Shown here piece after piece: positions 27,312 to 38,485 of a stretch of DNA of 52,717 bases. Both the position numbers and the translations under genes were made by a program. The stretch is from the NCBI GenBank assembly GCA_016790435.1, contig JAEUPE010000263.1, positions 1-52,717 on the forward strand, given 5' to 3'. The notes under the pieces are model-generated. The model did not search any database, had not been told where the DNA came from, and was given only the letters and a program-made list of their open reading frames with translations. Positions within the stretch are counted from its first letter, which is position 1. Each line of letters begins with the position of its first letter. Source of the DNA: Rubrivivax sp. Its GTDB lineage: Bacteria; Pseudomonadota; Gammaproteobacteria; Burkholderiales; Burkholderiaceae_C.

Positions 27312-28444
27312 CGAACCGCCTTAGGGTGAATCACCATTGGTTTGGTGATGTGCGCGTGCGATCCCAAGCCATTCAGGGCCACGCGCAAGTCCTCGCAGCT
27401 CGCGACAAATTCATTGCGCAGCACGTTCAGTGTGTCGGATGCGGACCTAGCGTCCCCAAGTTCTGGGACCGCTTCAAGAATCTTCAGTCGCGTCCAGGCG
27501 GCGACCAGCTTGTCATCGTCGTGGAGGCCACCAAGGTCAACGTCCATGGCAGAACTGACTTGGGTGGCCGCGAGGCTGAAGTGTCCCTGGCGTACAAGGC
27601 AATAACCAATCTCGAGATCAACCAACGACTCATGGAAGTTGTAGCGAGCAAACGGTTGCATGGACCGCACGGCATGCAGCGCGGCAATGGCCGCCTCGAA
27701 CTCGTCGGCTAGCAGATGGAGACGTGCCTCCCAAAGATAGACAAAGTTGTTCAGGGCCGAGACGCCGACCATCTGCTGATATGTCTTTGCGGAAGCCAGT
27801 TCAAGCCGCAGTTGTCTCAGCAGTTCAGGGTCTCTCTCGTCTAGGCAAGTGCGGGCTCGGAGCCAGGCCAACGCGAATGCAGCTTTGTTGTACATGAGCG
27901 CATCAATCGTCGCCTGATCTCCGCACTCAAGGGCATGATGCCGGCTGTACATGAAGAGCTCATTGGCGACGACGCGGTCTCCAACTGACATCCAAGCATT
28001 CGCAAGCGTCATGTACAGGCGCGCAAGCACCTCATGATCCTCTGAACTCGAGTTCGCAAACGCGTCGTCCAACGACCTGATCATGCCCCGGAACTCAGAG
28101 CGTTCCGACTGCGTGTGGGCGCGCCACGCAGATGTTGCTGCGATTAGGCGGCGGTCGCGTGAGGCGCTCGCGAGAACGTTCGCTCGCATGATCCGATCCG
28201 CACCTTCATCGGACATCTCGCGAAAGGTGTGGAGCAAACCCTCAGCCAACATGATCCAGATTGAAACCCTAGGGCTCTGCCCCCCGCCGAACTGGGTCCT
28301 CAATTGACTGATCAACGCTTGAGCTTCATCGAAGGAGCCAAGCCTAGCGAGGTATCCGGCTTTGCGCGCGAGCAACTCGCCTCGGGATGCTTCGTCGACG
28401 GATCGAGCTATGTCCGCGTCAAGAGTTGCGAGTAGCTTTGACAT
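27308..28444 (-). CDS. Helical-repeat (TPR-like) protein of unknown function, compositionally distinct
   Basis: A 378-residue cytosolic protein (start [15 protein letters not shown] at 28444) with no family I can name. It is almost entirely helical, with spaced Ala/Tyr/Leu pairs like degenerate TPRs: [64 protein letters not shown]. No signal peptide, membrane segment or catalytic motif is evident. Two 60-base lines I counted are 55% and 57% GC, against about 68% in a purK line, and codon third positions are less GC-biased. That suggests horizontal acquisition. Its stop overlaps the purE start by four bases, so it heads the purEK-Sua5 operon. Confidence 0.75.
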   Translation of the reverse strand: MSKLLATLDADIARSVDEASRGELLARKAGYLARLGSFDEAQALISQLRTQFGGGQSPRVSIWIMLAEGLLHTFREMSDEGADRIMRANVLASASRDRRLIAATSAWRAHTQSERSEFRGMIRSLDDAFANSSSEDHEVLARLYMTLANAWMSVGDRVVANELFMYSRHHALECGDQATIDALMYNKAAFALAWLRARTCLDERDPELLRQLRLELASAKTYQQMVGVSALNNFVYLWEARLHLLADEFEAAIAALHAVRSMQPFARYNFHESLVDLEIGYCLVRQGHFSLAATQVSSAMDVDLGGLHDDDKLVAAWTRLKILEAVPELGDARSASDTLNVLRNEFVASCEDLRVALNGLGSHAHITKPMVIHPKAVR

Positions 28445-28618
28445 CGCTCCGTCTCTCGTAGCCCTATCAATGTGACATTGTCTTCCAGAAGTCGGTGACA
28501 GCCCGGGACGCCCCTCGCCCAGGGGACCCATGACCGAGGCGAAAAAAAGCCCGGCAGTGCCGGGCCTTGGAGAGATGCTGGACGCCGCCAAATCGCGACC
28601 TATCCAGCAATCTACCTA
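28445..28618 (-). other. Intergenic region between histone-like gene and helical-repeat gene
   Basis: About 170 bases without a gene. It contains the terminator at 28541-28567 described separately. The remainder, 28445-28540, should hold the promoter for the helical-repeat gene/purEK operon. I could not pick out a confident -35/-10 pair. Confidence 0.5.
28541..28567 (-). terminator. Rho-independent terminator after the histone-like gene
   Basis: Read on the minus strand, a 7-bp perfect stem GCCCGGC/GCCGGGC with a three-base ACT loop is followed directly by seven T residues (28542-28548). It lies about 50 bases after the histone-like stop codon and isolates that gene from the helical-repeat/purE operon. 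Confidence 0.9.
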
Positions 28619-29011
28619 TTACGGCTTGTTCCCGGTCGGGAACGGCCAAGCGGCCGCCGGATTCAAGGTCGTCTTCGCAGGGGCTGGCGCAGCAGGGGCA
28701 GCGGGGGCAGCGGGCTTCTTCGCTGCCTTCTTCGCTGCCGCCTTCTTCGTAGCCGGCCGCTTCGCAGTCGTCTTCTTGGCCGCCGCCTTCTTGGCCGGGG
28801 CCTTCTTCTTCGCTGCGGCCTTCTTCGCAGGGGCCTTCTTCGCTGCGGCCTTCTTGGCCGGCGCCTTCTTGGTCGCGGCCTTCTTGGCCGGGGCCTTCTT
28901 GGCTGCCGCCTTCTTGGCCGGGGCCTTCTTGGTCGCGGCCTTCTTCGGCGCGGCCTTCTTCGCGGCCTTCTTCGCGGGCGCCTTCTTCGCAGCTTTCTTC
29001 GCAGTTGCCAT
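28619..29011 (-). CDS. Histone H1-like Lys/Ala/Pro-rich DNA-binding protein
   Basis: A 130-residue protein made mainly of repeats of the form KKAPAKKAA / KKAATKKA from residue 5 to about 95. It then has an Ala/Pro segment ([16 protein letters not shown]) and ends [10 protein letters not shown]. The strong positive charge and repeat type match the H1/Hc1-like nucleoid proteins of Burkholderiales, such as Bordetella BpH1, which bind DNA without sequence specificity. The start [12 protein letters not shown] is set by AAGGAGAT seven bases before the ATG at 29011. Copy number of the repeat is likely to vary between strains. The gene is bracketed by hairpins on both sides. Confidence 0.88.
   Translation of the reverse strand: MATAKKAAKKAPAKKAAKKAAPKKAATKKAPAKKAAAKKAPAKKAATKKAPAKKAAAKKAPAKKAAAKKKAPAKKAAAKKTTAKRPATKKAAAKKAAKKPAAPAAPAAPAPAKTTLNPAAAWPFPTGNKP
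28730..29005. repeat. Tandem low-complexity repeat encoding Lys-Ala-Pro units
   Basis: On the plus strand the units read like GCCTTCTTGGCCGGGGCCTT with small changes, repeated many times. They encode the AAKKAPAKK units of the histone-like protein. Such arrays are prone to slippage and assembly collapse. Confidence 0.85.
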
Positions 29012-29034
29012 AACGATCTCCTTGATCAAGTTAC

Positions 29035-29067
29035 AAAAAACTCCGCACGGCTGGATGCCGCACGGAG
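29035..29067 (-). terminator. Hairpin plus T-run in the histone-like gene leader (terminator or attenuator)
   Basis: On the minus strand CTCCG and CGGAG (outer arms) and GCCG/CGGC (inner arms), separated by a CA/CA internal loop, fold over a five-base loop. Six T residues (29035-29040) follow. It sits about 24 bases before the histone-like start codon and about 240 bases after nrdB. It could end the nrdAB transcript or attenuate read-through into the histone-like gene. Confidence 0.6.
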
Positions 29068-29304
29068 ATTCACTGCCCGCTGGTCTGCCTTCCGAACCTT
29101 CACGGTCCTTGTTGGCAGCCCCGGTGCAGTGAATGGGGGCGCAGATCCGGCTCCTGCTCTCGATGCCGTGAAGGCACCGAGGCGGTGTTGGCTCTTTTGG
29201 GGCCAGCCGTGATCCGCCATTCTTGATCTCTCAACAGCGCCCGCTCGCCGGCGCAGCGCGCGGCGGTGGCGGACGTTTGGGCAGGACGTCGGTCATGGGT
29301 CTGT
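29068..29304 (-). other. Intergenic region between nrdB and the histone-like gene
   Basis: No convincing gene. Just after the nrdB stop there is a 21-codon minus-strand frame (29291 to 29226, MTDVLPKRPPPPRAAPASGRC) with no clear ribosome-binding site. A 64-codon frame further on runs through the hairpin at 29035-29067 and does not look coding. Confidence 0.4.
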
Positions 29305-30579
29305 TCAGTCCCATGCCAGCGCGCCGCCGGTCTGGTAGTCGATGACCCGGGTCTCGAAGAAGTTGCGCTCCTTCTTCAGGTCGATCATCTCGCTCATCCA
29401 GGGAAACGGGTTCTCCTCGTTGGGGAACAACGCGTCCAGGCCGATCTGCGTCGCACGCCGGTTGGCGATGTAGCGCAGATAGCCCTTGAACATGGAGGCG
29501 TTCAGACCGAGCACGCCACGCGGCATGGTGTCCTCGGCATAGCGGTATTCGAGCTCGACGGCCTTCTCGAACAGGGCCTTGATCTCGGCCTTGAACGCTG
29601 GCGTCCACAGGTGCGGGTTCTCGAGCTTGATCTGGTTGATGAGGTCGATGCCGAAGTTGCAGTGCATCGACTCGTCGCGCAGGATGTACTGGTACTGCTC
29701 GGCCGCTCCCGTCATCTTGTTCTGCCGGCCCATCGACAGGATCTGCGTGAAGCCGACATAGAAGAAGAGACCCTCCATCAGGCAGGCGAAGACGATCAGG
29801 CTCTTCAGCAGCGTCTGGTCGGTCTCGGGCGTGCCGGTACGGAAGTTGGGGTCCATGATCGCGTCGATGAACGGGATCAGGAACTCGTCCTTGTCGCGGA
29901 TGGACTGGACCTCGTGGTAGGCGTTGAAGATCTCGCCTTCGTCCAGGCCCAGGCTCTCGACGATGTACTGATAGGCGTGGGTGTGGATCGCCTCTTCGAA
30001 GGCCTGGCGCAGCAGGAACTGGCGGCACTCGGGCGCCGTGATGTGCCGGTAGGTGCCGAGCACGATGTTGTTGGCGGCCAGCGAATCGGCGGTGACGAAG
30101 AAGCCGAGGTTGCGCTTGATGATGCGGCGCTCGTCTTCGGTCAGGCCGTTCGGGTCTTTCCAGGTGGCGATGTCACGCGACATGCTCACCTCTTGCGGCA
30201 TCCAGTGGTTGGCGCAGGTGGCGAGGTACTTCTCCCAGGCCCACTTGTACTTGAACGGCACCAACTGATTGACGTCCGTCTGGCCGTTGATGATGCGCTT
30301 GTCGGCGGCATTGACCCGCCGCTGAGGCGCCGCCGCGGCACTGTGATTCAGGGCGGCAGCGGCCGGCCTGGCTGGACCCGATTGGCGAGCCGTGGGAGCG
30401 GCCTGGGCCGCCGGCGCCAGGGACTGCAGCGCAACCGCCGGCAGTTGATCCAGCGTGGGCTTGATGCCCTTCGGACTGGCCGCCGAAGGGCCCACCAAAT
30501 TGGGCATGTTCGCGCTCCTCGAGGTGATGGAGGGCGCGTGATTGCTTGGGGTACGTGTGTCTTCTTCCCAGACCAGCAT
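29305..30579 (-). CDS. nrdB: Ribonucleotide reductase class I beta subunit
   Basis: Provides the tyrosyl radical for dNTP synthesis with NrdA. From the ATG at 30579 ([12 protein letters not shown], preceded by AGGAAG) it has 424 residues. The first ~90 are a low-complexity Ala/Pro leader; the diiron-carboxylate core starts near [20 protein letters not shown]. Ligands are visible in order: Asp in VSMSRD, Glu and His in FEEAIH, Glu in [10 protein letters not shown], and Glu and His in RDESMH. The radical Tyr is the fourth residue after the first ligand His (HTHAY), so this looks like a Tyr-radical (class Ia type) enzyme. It lies 227 bases after nrdA. Confidence 0.96.
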   Translation of the reverse strand: MLVWEEDTRTPSNHAPSITSRSANMPNLVGPSAASPKGIKPTLDQLPAVALQSLAPAAQAAPTARQSGPARPAAAALNHSAAAAPQRRVNAADKRIINGQTDVNQLVPFKYKWAWEKYLATCANHWMPQEVSMSRDIATWKDPNGLTEDERRIIKRNLGFFVTADSLAANNIVLGTYRHITAPECRQFLLRQAFEEAIHTHAYQYIVESLGLDEGEIFNAYHEVQSIRDKDEFLIPFIDAIMDPNFRTGTPETDQTLLKSLIVFACLMEGLFFYVGFTQILSMGRQNKMTGAAEQYQYILRDESMHCNFGIDLINQIKLENPHLWTPAFKAEIKALFEKAVELEYRYAEDTMPRGVLGLNASMFKGYLRYIANRRATQIGLDALFPNEENPFPWMSEMIDLKKERNFFETRVIDYQTGGALAWD

Positions 30580-30806
30580 GTGAGTGCTTCCTGCCGTTCG
30601 AATTATCCAAGTGTTGTGCGCGAACACCAAGCACTAGTTGACATGAAGGGCCTCATGTTGTTGCGGCATCGCATCGCGTGCAGCGCGTCGTCGCATCGAT
30701 GAAGCGCTTGCGCGCGACGTCGATGCGCGGCCGCGCGGCCGCGACGGGACTCCGTTTGCATGAGTCATTCGCCATCTCGTGCCGGGTGTTCGTCGATGCC
30801 GTCGAC
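30580..30806 (-). other. nrdA-nrdB intergenic region
   Basis: 227 bases without a supported gene. I see no T-tailed hairpin here, so nrdA and nrdB are probably co-transcribed. The ribosome-binding site for nrdB lies at its downstream edge. Confidence 0.4.
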
Positions 30807-33701
<2,895 letters not shown>

Positions 33702-34058
33702 GCAAGTTCCTCTCTTGGTTTTCAGTGGCGGTGGTCGCGCGTTCCGATGACGCCGCCGCCGTGCACTCCACAGGCAGCGCATGCCTGCGGTCGACGGCGG
33801 CGGGAACGGCGATGGACGGGGCTCTGGACGGACCTCAGACTTCAGGCAAGGGCTTTCGCTGACGCGCCTGAAAAGATGGCGGGTCCACAACCGGCCGAAG
33901 CCGCTCGATGCGGCTTCGAACCAGTGACGGCGCGCCTGCCGGTCTTGCGTCCTGCACTCATGGTGCGGACTGTCTTTCGACCGTTCCTGTACCCGCAGCC
34001 CAACGTCCTTGCGGGTCCGGACACATTCTTTGATGACATCTCTCTTCGCGCCCAGGGG

Positions 34059-34073
34059 ACACTATATATGGGG
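34059..34073 (-). promoter_or_regulatory. Candidate NrdR box
   Basis: Minus-strand CCCCATATATAGTGT matches much of the palindromic NrdR consensus (ACAC, A/T core, GTGT). It overlaps the -10 of the predicted nrdA promoter. A second, weaker GTGTCC half-site lies 38 bases further downstream (34019-34024). That is not the usual spacing of about 31 bases, so only the first is proposed. Confidence 0.5.
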
Positions 34074-34089
34074 TCTCGCGGCCAGGCAA
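34061..34089 (-). promoter_or_regulatory. Predicted nrdA promoter
   Basis: Minus strand: -35 TTGCCT (34089-34084), a 17-base spacer, and -10 TATAGT (34066-34061; five of six consensus bases). Transcription would begin near 34054, giving a leader of about 350 bases. The 15-base GCGCTAGCGCTAGCG palindromic run (34091-34105) abuts the -35 and could be an operator. Confidence 0.6.
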
Positions 34090-34148
34090 GGCGCTAGCGC
34101 TAGCGTATGGCCGGCGGGCTTTCCCCAATGAAGCCGATGCCCCGGGCA

Positions 34149-34190
34149 GTCCACCTCCTGTGCACAAGCAGTCCACATGCCGTCCACATG
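34149..34190. repeat. GTCCAC repeat cluster upstream of nrdA
   Basis: GTCCAC occurs at 34149, and GTCCACATG occurs at 34171 and 34182. The last two copies are direct repeats exactly 11 bases apart, one helical turn. The copies share TCCACA with the DnaA-box consensus; E. coli nrdAB is DnaA-regulated, so weak DnaA sites are one reading. Confidence 0.45.
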
Positions 34191-34258
34191 GGGCACTGCG
34201 CCGCCATGCGTTGCGCAGTCGGACCAGGCGCGCACGGTGTGCGTGTCTTCGCGAACAC

Positions 34259-34831
34259 TCACGCCACGTGCGGCACCAGGGCGGGGCGGCGCCGGCGCAA
34301 CTGGCGCGCGAGGCGCGCCCAATCGAATCCCGGACCGGGGTCGCCCTTGCGGCCCGGTGCCACGTGCTCGTGTCCCGTCACCTCGGCGAGCGGGTAGCGC
34401 TGGCTGAGCGCGCGCAGCAACCTGGCGAGCTCTTCGTACTGCCGCGGCGCGAATCGCCGCCCCTCCAGCCCCTCGAGTTCGATGCCGATCGACCAGTCGT
34501 TGCAGTTGGCTCGACCGCGCCAGCTCGAAGCCCCGGCATGCCACGCTCGCCGGTCGCAGGACACGTACTGCTCGGTGCGACCATCACGCCGGATGACGAA
34601 GTGCGCCGACACCCGCAGCCCCGCAAGGCCAGCAAACGAAGGATGCGAGGCCGGGTCGAGCCGGTTGGTGAAGAGCCGCTCGACCGCTTCGCCACCGTAC
34701 TCGCCCGGCGGCAGGCTGATCGAGTGCAGCACGACGAGCGTGACCTCGGCGCCCGCCGGCCGCGACCCCTCGTTGGGCGACTCGATGCGGCGCGCGCCCG
34801 GCCACCAGCCCTCGTGCCAGCGCCTAGCCAT
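34259..34831 (-). CDS. ampD: 1,6-anhydro-N-acetylmuramyl-L-alanine amidase AmpD
   Basis: Cytosolic zinc amidase that splits anhydro-muropeptides during wall recycling. The 190-residue protein has the family's zinc ligands: His in LVVLHSISLPPGEYGG (near residue 35), and the C-terminal His and Asp in TGHEHVAPGRKGDPGPGFDW. NDWSIGIELEG carries the conserved Glu near residue 115. The usual start context is seen (ATG at 34831, MARRWHEGWWPGAR). It is seven bases downstream of pilR on the same strand, a common Burkholderiales arrangement. Confidence 0.95.
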   Translation of the reverse strand: MARRWHEGWWPGARRIESPNEGSRPAGAEVTLVVLHSISLPPGEYGGEAVERLFTNRLDPASHPSFAGLAGLRVSAHFVIRRDGRTEQYVSCDRRAWHAGASSWRGRANCNDWSIGIELEGLEGRRFAPRQYEELARLLRALSQRYPLAEVTGHEHVAPGRKGDPGPGFDWARLARQLRRRRPALVPHVA

Positions 34832-34838
34832 GCGCAGA

Positions 34839-36389
34839 TCAGGGTGCGCTGCCGCCTTCGCCGGGCTCGCCCCGCTCCGCACGCTCGGCACGTTCACCGC
34901 GCTCGAGCGCGGTCTCGGGCGCCAGCACGCCAAGGCGGGCCATGCGGTAGCGCATCTGCCGCAGCGAGAGGCCGAGGCTCGCCCCTGCCGCCGTGCGGTT
35001 GTAGCGATGCGCCGCGAGGGCGCGCTCGAGGATGTCGCGCTCGACACCGTCCAGGTGCGCAGCCAGGTCCTTGGGCAGCGGCGCACTCGGCGCGCGTGGC
35101 TGCGGCTCGGCGGCCACTGCGGCACTGGCAATGGGTGACGCCGTGCGGGTGTCTTCCGCCGGTGCGTCACCACCGTCGTCGATGAGCCCGAGGTCGTTGC
35201 GCGTGATCGCCGGTCCGGTGGAGAGCGCCAGCGCGCGGTGCAGGAGGTTCTCCAGTTCGCGCACGTTGCCCGGGAACGGGTGGCGCAGCAACTGCTGCAG
35301 CGCGTCGGGCGCGAGGCTCGGCACCGGGCTCACGCCGGCGTCACGGGCAATGCGGGCGAGCACCGCGGCGCAGATCGCCGGCAGGTCAGCGATGCGCTCG
35401 CGCAGCGGCGGCACGCCGATGCGGATGACGTTCAGTCGGTAGTACAGGTCCTGCCGGAATCGGCCGGCTTGGACCTCGGCCCCGAGATCCTTGTGCGTGG
35501 CGCTGACGATGCGCACGTTGACGGCCAGCTCGGCCGCGGCGCCGAGCTGGCGCACGGCGCGCTCCTGGATCGCGCGCAGCAGCTTGCTCTGCATGGCCAG
35601 CGGCAGGTCGCCGATCTCGTCGAGGAAGAGCGTGCCACCCTGCGCCATCTGGAAGAAACCTTCGCGGTCTTCGTGCGCGCCGGTGAAGGCCCCCTTGCGG
35701 AAGCCGAAGAACTCCGCCTCGAGCAAAGTCTCAGGGATGGCGCCGCAGTTCACTGCGACGAAAGGCGCCGAGCCGCGCGGCGATGTCTCGTGAATGGCGC
35801 GGGCGACGAGTTCCTTGCCGGTGCCCGACTCACCCGCCACCAGCACGGGGGCCATGCTGCGCGAGACCTTCTCGATCAGCGAGCGCACCTGCTGCATCGC
35901 CAGCGACTCGCCGGCCAGGCGCGAAAGCGCGGTGGCGCCGCGCGATGGGGCGCCGCGGCCCTCCGCAGGTCGCTCGCGCGGCGCCGGCGGCGTACGCCCC
36001 AATGCCGAAGCGACGACGGCGCGGAACTGCCGCAGGTCCACCGGCTTGGTCAGATAGTCGTAGGCACCGGCCTTGAGCGCCTCCACCGCGTTCTCGGGCG
36101 AGGCGTAAGCGGTGATGACCATCGCCTTCTCGCCGCGACCCGCCGCCTCCATGCGGTGCAGCAGGTCGAGCCCCGAGCCGTCGGGCAGTCGCATGTCGGT
36201 GATGACGAGCTGGTACGGCCGCTCCGCGAGCATGGCCCAGGCCTCGTCGACGCCGCCGGCGCACTCGACGTCATAGCCCTCGCGCAGCAGCGTCAGCTCG
36301 TAGAGCGTGCGCAAGTCAGGCTCGTCGTCGACGACCAGCAGGCGCAGTGGACTGCCTTGTGTCGAAGCGGCTGCGGCGGTGGGACTCAT
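34839..36389 (-). CDS. pilR: Sigma-54-dependent response regulator PilR
   Basis: Activator of type IV pilin transcription, partner of PilS. The 516-residue protein has a receiver domain (LLVVDDEPDLR acidic pocket; phospho-Asp in VITDMRLPDG near residue 65; LTKPVDL). An AAA+ sigma-54-interaction domain follows from about residue 160: GESGTGKE Walker A, GAFTGAHEDREG loop, GTLFLDEIGDLPL Walker B, FPGNVRELEN. A Fis-type helix-turn-helix is near residue 455 (YNRTAAGASLGLSLRQMRYRM). The C-terminus ends in a charged Glu/Arg tail. It lies 62 bases after pilS. Confidence 0.93.
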   Translation of the reverse strand: MSPTAAAASTQGSPLRLLVVDDEPDLRTLYELTLLREGYDVECAGGVDEAWAMLAERPYQLVITDMRLPDGSGLDLLHRMEAAGRGEKAMVITAYASPENAVEALKAGAYDYLTKPVDLRQFRAVVASALGRTPPAPRERPAEGRGAPSRGATALSRLAGESLAMQQVRSLIEKVSRSMAPVLVAGESGTGKELVARAIHETSPRGSAPFVAVNCGAIPETLLEAEFFGFRKGAFTGAHEDREGFFQMAQGGTLFLDEIGDLPLAMQSKLLRAIQERAVRQLGAAAELAVNVRIVSATHKDLGAEVQAGRFRQDLYYRLNVIRIGVPPLRERIADLPAICAAVLARIARDAGVSPVPSLAPDALQQLLRHPFPGNVRELENLLHRALALSTGPAITRNDLGLIDDGGDAPAEDTRTASPIASAAVAAEPQPRAPSAPLPKDLAAHLDGVERDILERALAAHRYNRTAAGASLGLSLRQMRYRMARLGVLAPETALERGERAERAERGEPGEGGSAP

Positions 36390-36451
36390 TCGGTGGGGCG
36401 TTCAGTAAGGCGAACAGGTGGCGGCACAAAGGATCCCGGAGTGCGCATCGT

Positions 36452-38428
36452 TCAAGGCTCCAGGGGCAGCACGGTCGCGGCCTCGGTCAACTCGGCGCGG
36501 CGCATGCTGACCAGGAACTCGTTGCGCGACCGCTCGCTGGCCGGTCGCTGCCGGTACTCGATGCTGGCGCCATAACGCTCGCAGAGCTCACGGCAAATAT
36601 ACAAGCCGAGGCCCGAGCCGCGGCTGCGCGTCGAGTAGAACGGTTCGAAGAGGTAGCGTTCGACCTCGGGCGGGATCAACGGGCCGTCGGAGACCACGCT
36701 CAGCGAGACCTGCGCCGCGTCGTCACCGGCAGCCAGGCGAACGAGCACGGCGCCCGGCTCGGCGCTGGCGTGGCGATGTGCGTTGTCCAGCAGGTTGACC
36801 AGCACTCGGCGCAAGTGCTCGGCATCGAACACCACGCCGAGCGGCTTGTCGGCGATCTGCACGCGAAGCCGGCTGTCCGCTGCAAGGGGCAGTTGCGCGG
36901 TAGCCGCCCATTCGGCGGTGGCAGCGGCGACCGCCGCACGTGCGTCGATGGCACTGGCCACCGGCGTGGAGCCGGGCGCCACTTCGAGCACGTCGTCCAC
37001 CAGGCGGTCGAGCCGCGCGACGTTGTCGGCCACGATGCGCGCCAGGCGCTGCTGCGCCGGCGCCAGGTCGTCCTCGAGAAGCAGGGCGTTGGCCTGCGCG
37101 ATGGCGGCCAGCGGGTTGCGGATCTCGTGCGCGATGCCGGCCGATACCCGGCCCATGGCGGCGAGCTTCTCCTGGCGCAGCCGCGCCTGGGCGGTCCGCA
37201 CGTCCTCCAACAGCAGCACGACGAAGGGCTCGTCGGGAATGTCTGCGGAACTCGCCTCGTCATCCTCCGACGCCTCGAGAGCACTGCTGCGCATGAATCG
37301 AACACGCACGCGCAGCGTGCGGGCAATGCCGTTGGCGAAGCGTACGAGGACGTCACGGCCCGCCTCGGGCCACGGGGTCGCCGCCACGGTCGGCGCCCCC
37401 GGCTGCCCCGCCGGCGTGTCCGACCCGCTGCCGAGAAAGACCCGCTCGACCTCGTCGTGCAAGACGCGCCAGGCGCCGCGCTCGGCCAGCCCGAAGGGCG
37501 CTGGTGGTGCCAGGCCCTCGTCGACGAGCAGCGCCCGGGCCGCCGGGTTCGCAGCGCGCACGCGCAGACCCCGATCGACGACGAGCACGCCATCGGCCAT
37601 CTCCTCGATGACGAGGCGGTTGAGCTGCGCCTGCTGTCGTGCCAGTTCGAGGCTGCCGCGTGCGGCCAGTTCTTCGCGCGCGAGGCGACCTGCCAGCTCA
37701 CCGGCCAGCAAGGTGATGATGAACAGGCCCAGTCCTGCGAACCCCGACTGCAGCATCAACCCAGGGGCGAATGCATCGAACGAGGTCGCGCGCCAGGCCA
37801 CCAGCAGCAGCAGCAGCGCCACCGCGGCCGCCGTGCCGAGCGCCAGCAATCGGGAGGTCAGCACGCCGGACATCAACACGGGCAGCACCAGCAGCGCCGC
37901 GTAGTTGAAGTTCGAGCCGACCTCGATCACGTGCAGGCCGATGAAGGCGAGGATGTCGACGCCGATGGTGGCCAGCCACTGCCGACGTCGTTGATGCCCG
38001 AGCGGCTTGGGCTCGGCCAGGGGACGAAAGCGCGGCAGCAGCCACAGCGTGATTGCCTGCACCGCATAGACGAGGCTCAGGAGCGCCAGCAACTCGGCGT
38101 GCCGCCGGCCGAGCAGGCTCGACACCCCCTGCGCCACGACCAGGCCGACGCCGACGACCGCGCGCGCGGCCACGTAGGTCCGAAAGACGCGCACCAGCGC
38201 CGTGTCCTGCGCCGCGGCGATGCGGCGCACCTGGCGCAGCAGCAGCCGGCTGTCCGGCGGCATCTCCCCCGCGGCCAGCCAGCCCGGATCGAAGAAGGAC
38301 TCGGTGGGATGGCTCTCGCCTCCGAGCGTGCCTGCAAAGAGGGCGTCGTCACGGCGGCGACCGCCGGCGCGGCGGCGATCGGCGCTGCGACGGTCGGCCC
38401 GCCGGCGCTCGCCCGTGGACGAGTTCAT
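36452..38428 (-). CDS. pilS: Sensor histidine kinase PilS
   Basis: A membrane sensor kinase of 658 residues. An Arg/Asp-rich N-terminal tail ([20 protein letters not shown]) precedes about six transmembrane helices between residues 85 and 250, as in PilS. A PAS domain follows ([24 protein letters not shown], about 280-400). The dimerisation domain holds the phospho-His in [13 protein letters not shown] (near residue 435). The ATPase domain has [12 protein letters not shown] (N box) and [19 protein letters not shown] (G2 box). It is followed by pilR, forming the two-component pair. Confidence 0.93.
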   Translation of the reverse strand: MNSSTGERRRADRRSADRRRAGGRRRDDALFAGTLGGESHPTESFFDPGWLAAGEMPPDSRLLLRQVRRIAAAQDTALVRVFRTYVAARAVVGVGLVVAQGVSSLLGRRHAELLALLSLVYAVQAITLWLLPRFRPLAEPKPLGHQRRRQWLATIGVDILAFIGLHVIEVGSNFNYAALLVLPVLMSGVLTSRLLALGTAAAVALLLLLVAWRATSFDAFAPGLMLQSGFAGLGLFIITLLAGELAGRLAREELAARGSLELARQQAQLNRLVIEEMADGVLVVDRGLRVRAANPAARALLVDEGLAPPAPFGLAERGAWRVLHDEVERVFLGSGSDTPAGQPGAPTVAATPWPEAGRDVLVRFANGIARTLRVRVRFMRSSALEASEDDEASSADIPDEPFVVLLLEDVRTAQARLRQEKLAAMGRVSAGIAHEIRNPLAAIAQANALLLEDDLAPAQQRLARIVADNVARLDRLVDDVLEVAPGSTPVASAIDARAAVAAATAEWAATAQLPLAADSRLRVQIADKPLGVVFDAEHLRRVLVNLLDNAHRHASAEPGAVLVRLAAGDDAAQVSLSVVSDGPLIPPEVERYLFEPFYSTRSRGSGLGLYICRELCERYGASIEYRQRPASERSRNEFLVSMRRAELTEAATVLPLEP

Positions 38429-38485
38429 CGCGTCAACCTGACAGGCGCGGCGCCGCGCGGCGGTGCGGTGGCGCGCGCAGGCTGG

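Larger units (their letters stand above)
33702..34258 (-). other. 557-base regulatory region upstream of nrdA
   Basis: No supported gene on either strand. On the minus strand it holds a good sigma-70-type promoter (34061-34089), an NrdR-like box on its -10, a GCGCTAGCGC dyad just upstream and a GTCCAC repeat cluster (34149-34190). About 350 bases of leader lie between the predicted transcription start and the nrdA ATG. Confidence 0.7.

Noticed and set aside
28530-29132. A plus-strand frame of hydrophobic Phe/Ala/Gly repeats opposite the histone-like gene
   Set aside because: It looks like a membrane protein only because it is the reverse complement of Lys-Ala codons; the minus-strand gene has a good ribosome-binding site and terminator.
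29026-29220. A 64-codon minus-strand frame between nrdB and the histone-like gene
   Set aside because: It runs through the hairpin and T-run at 29035-29067 and shows no conserved features.
34019-34034. Second NrdR box downstream of the first
   Set aside because: Only the GTGT half is matched and the 38-base spacing does not fit the usual tandem arrangement.
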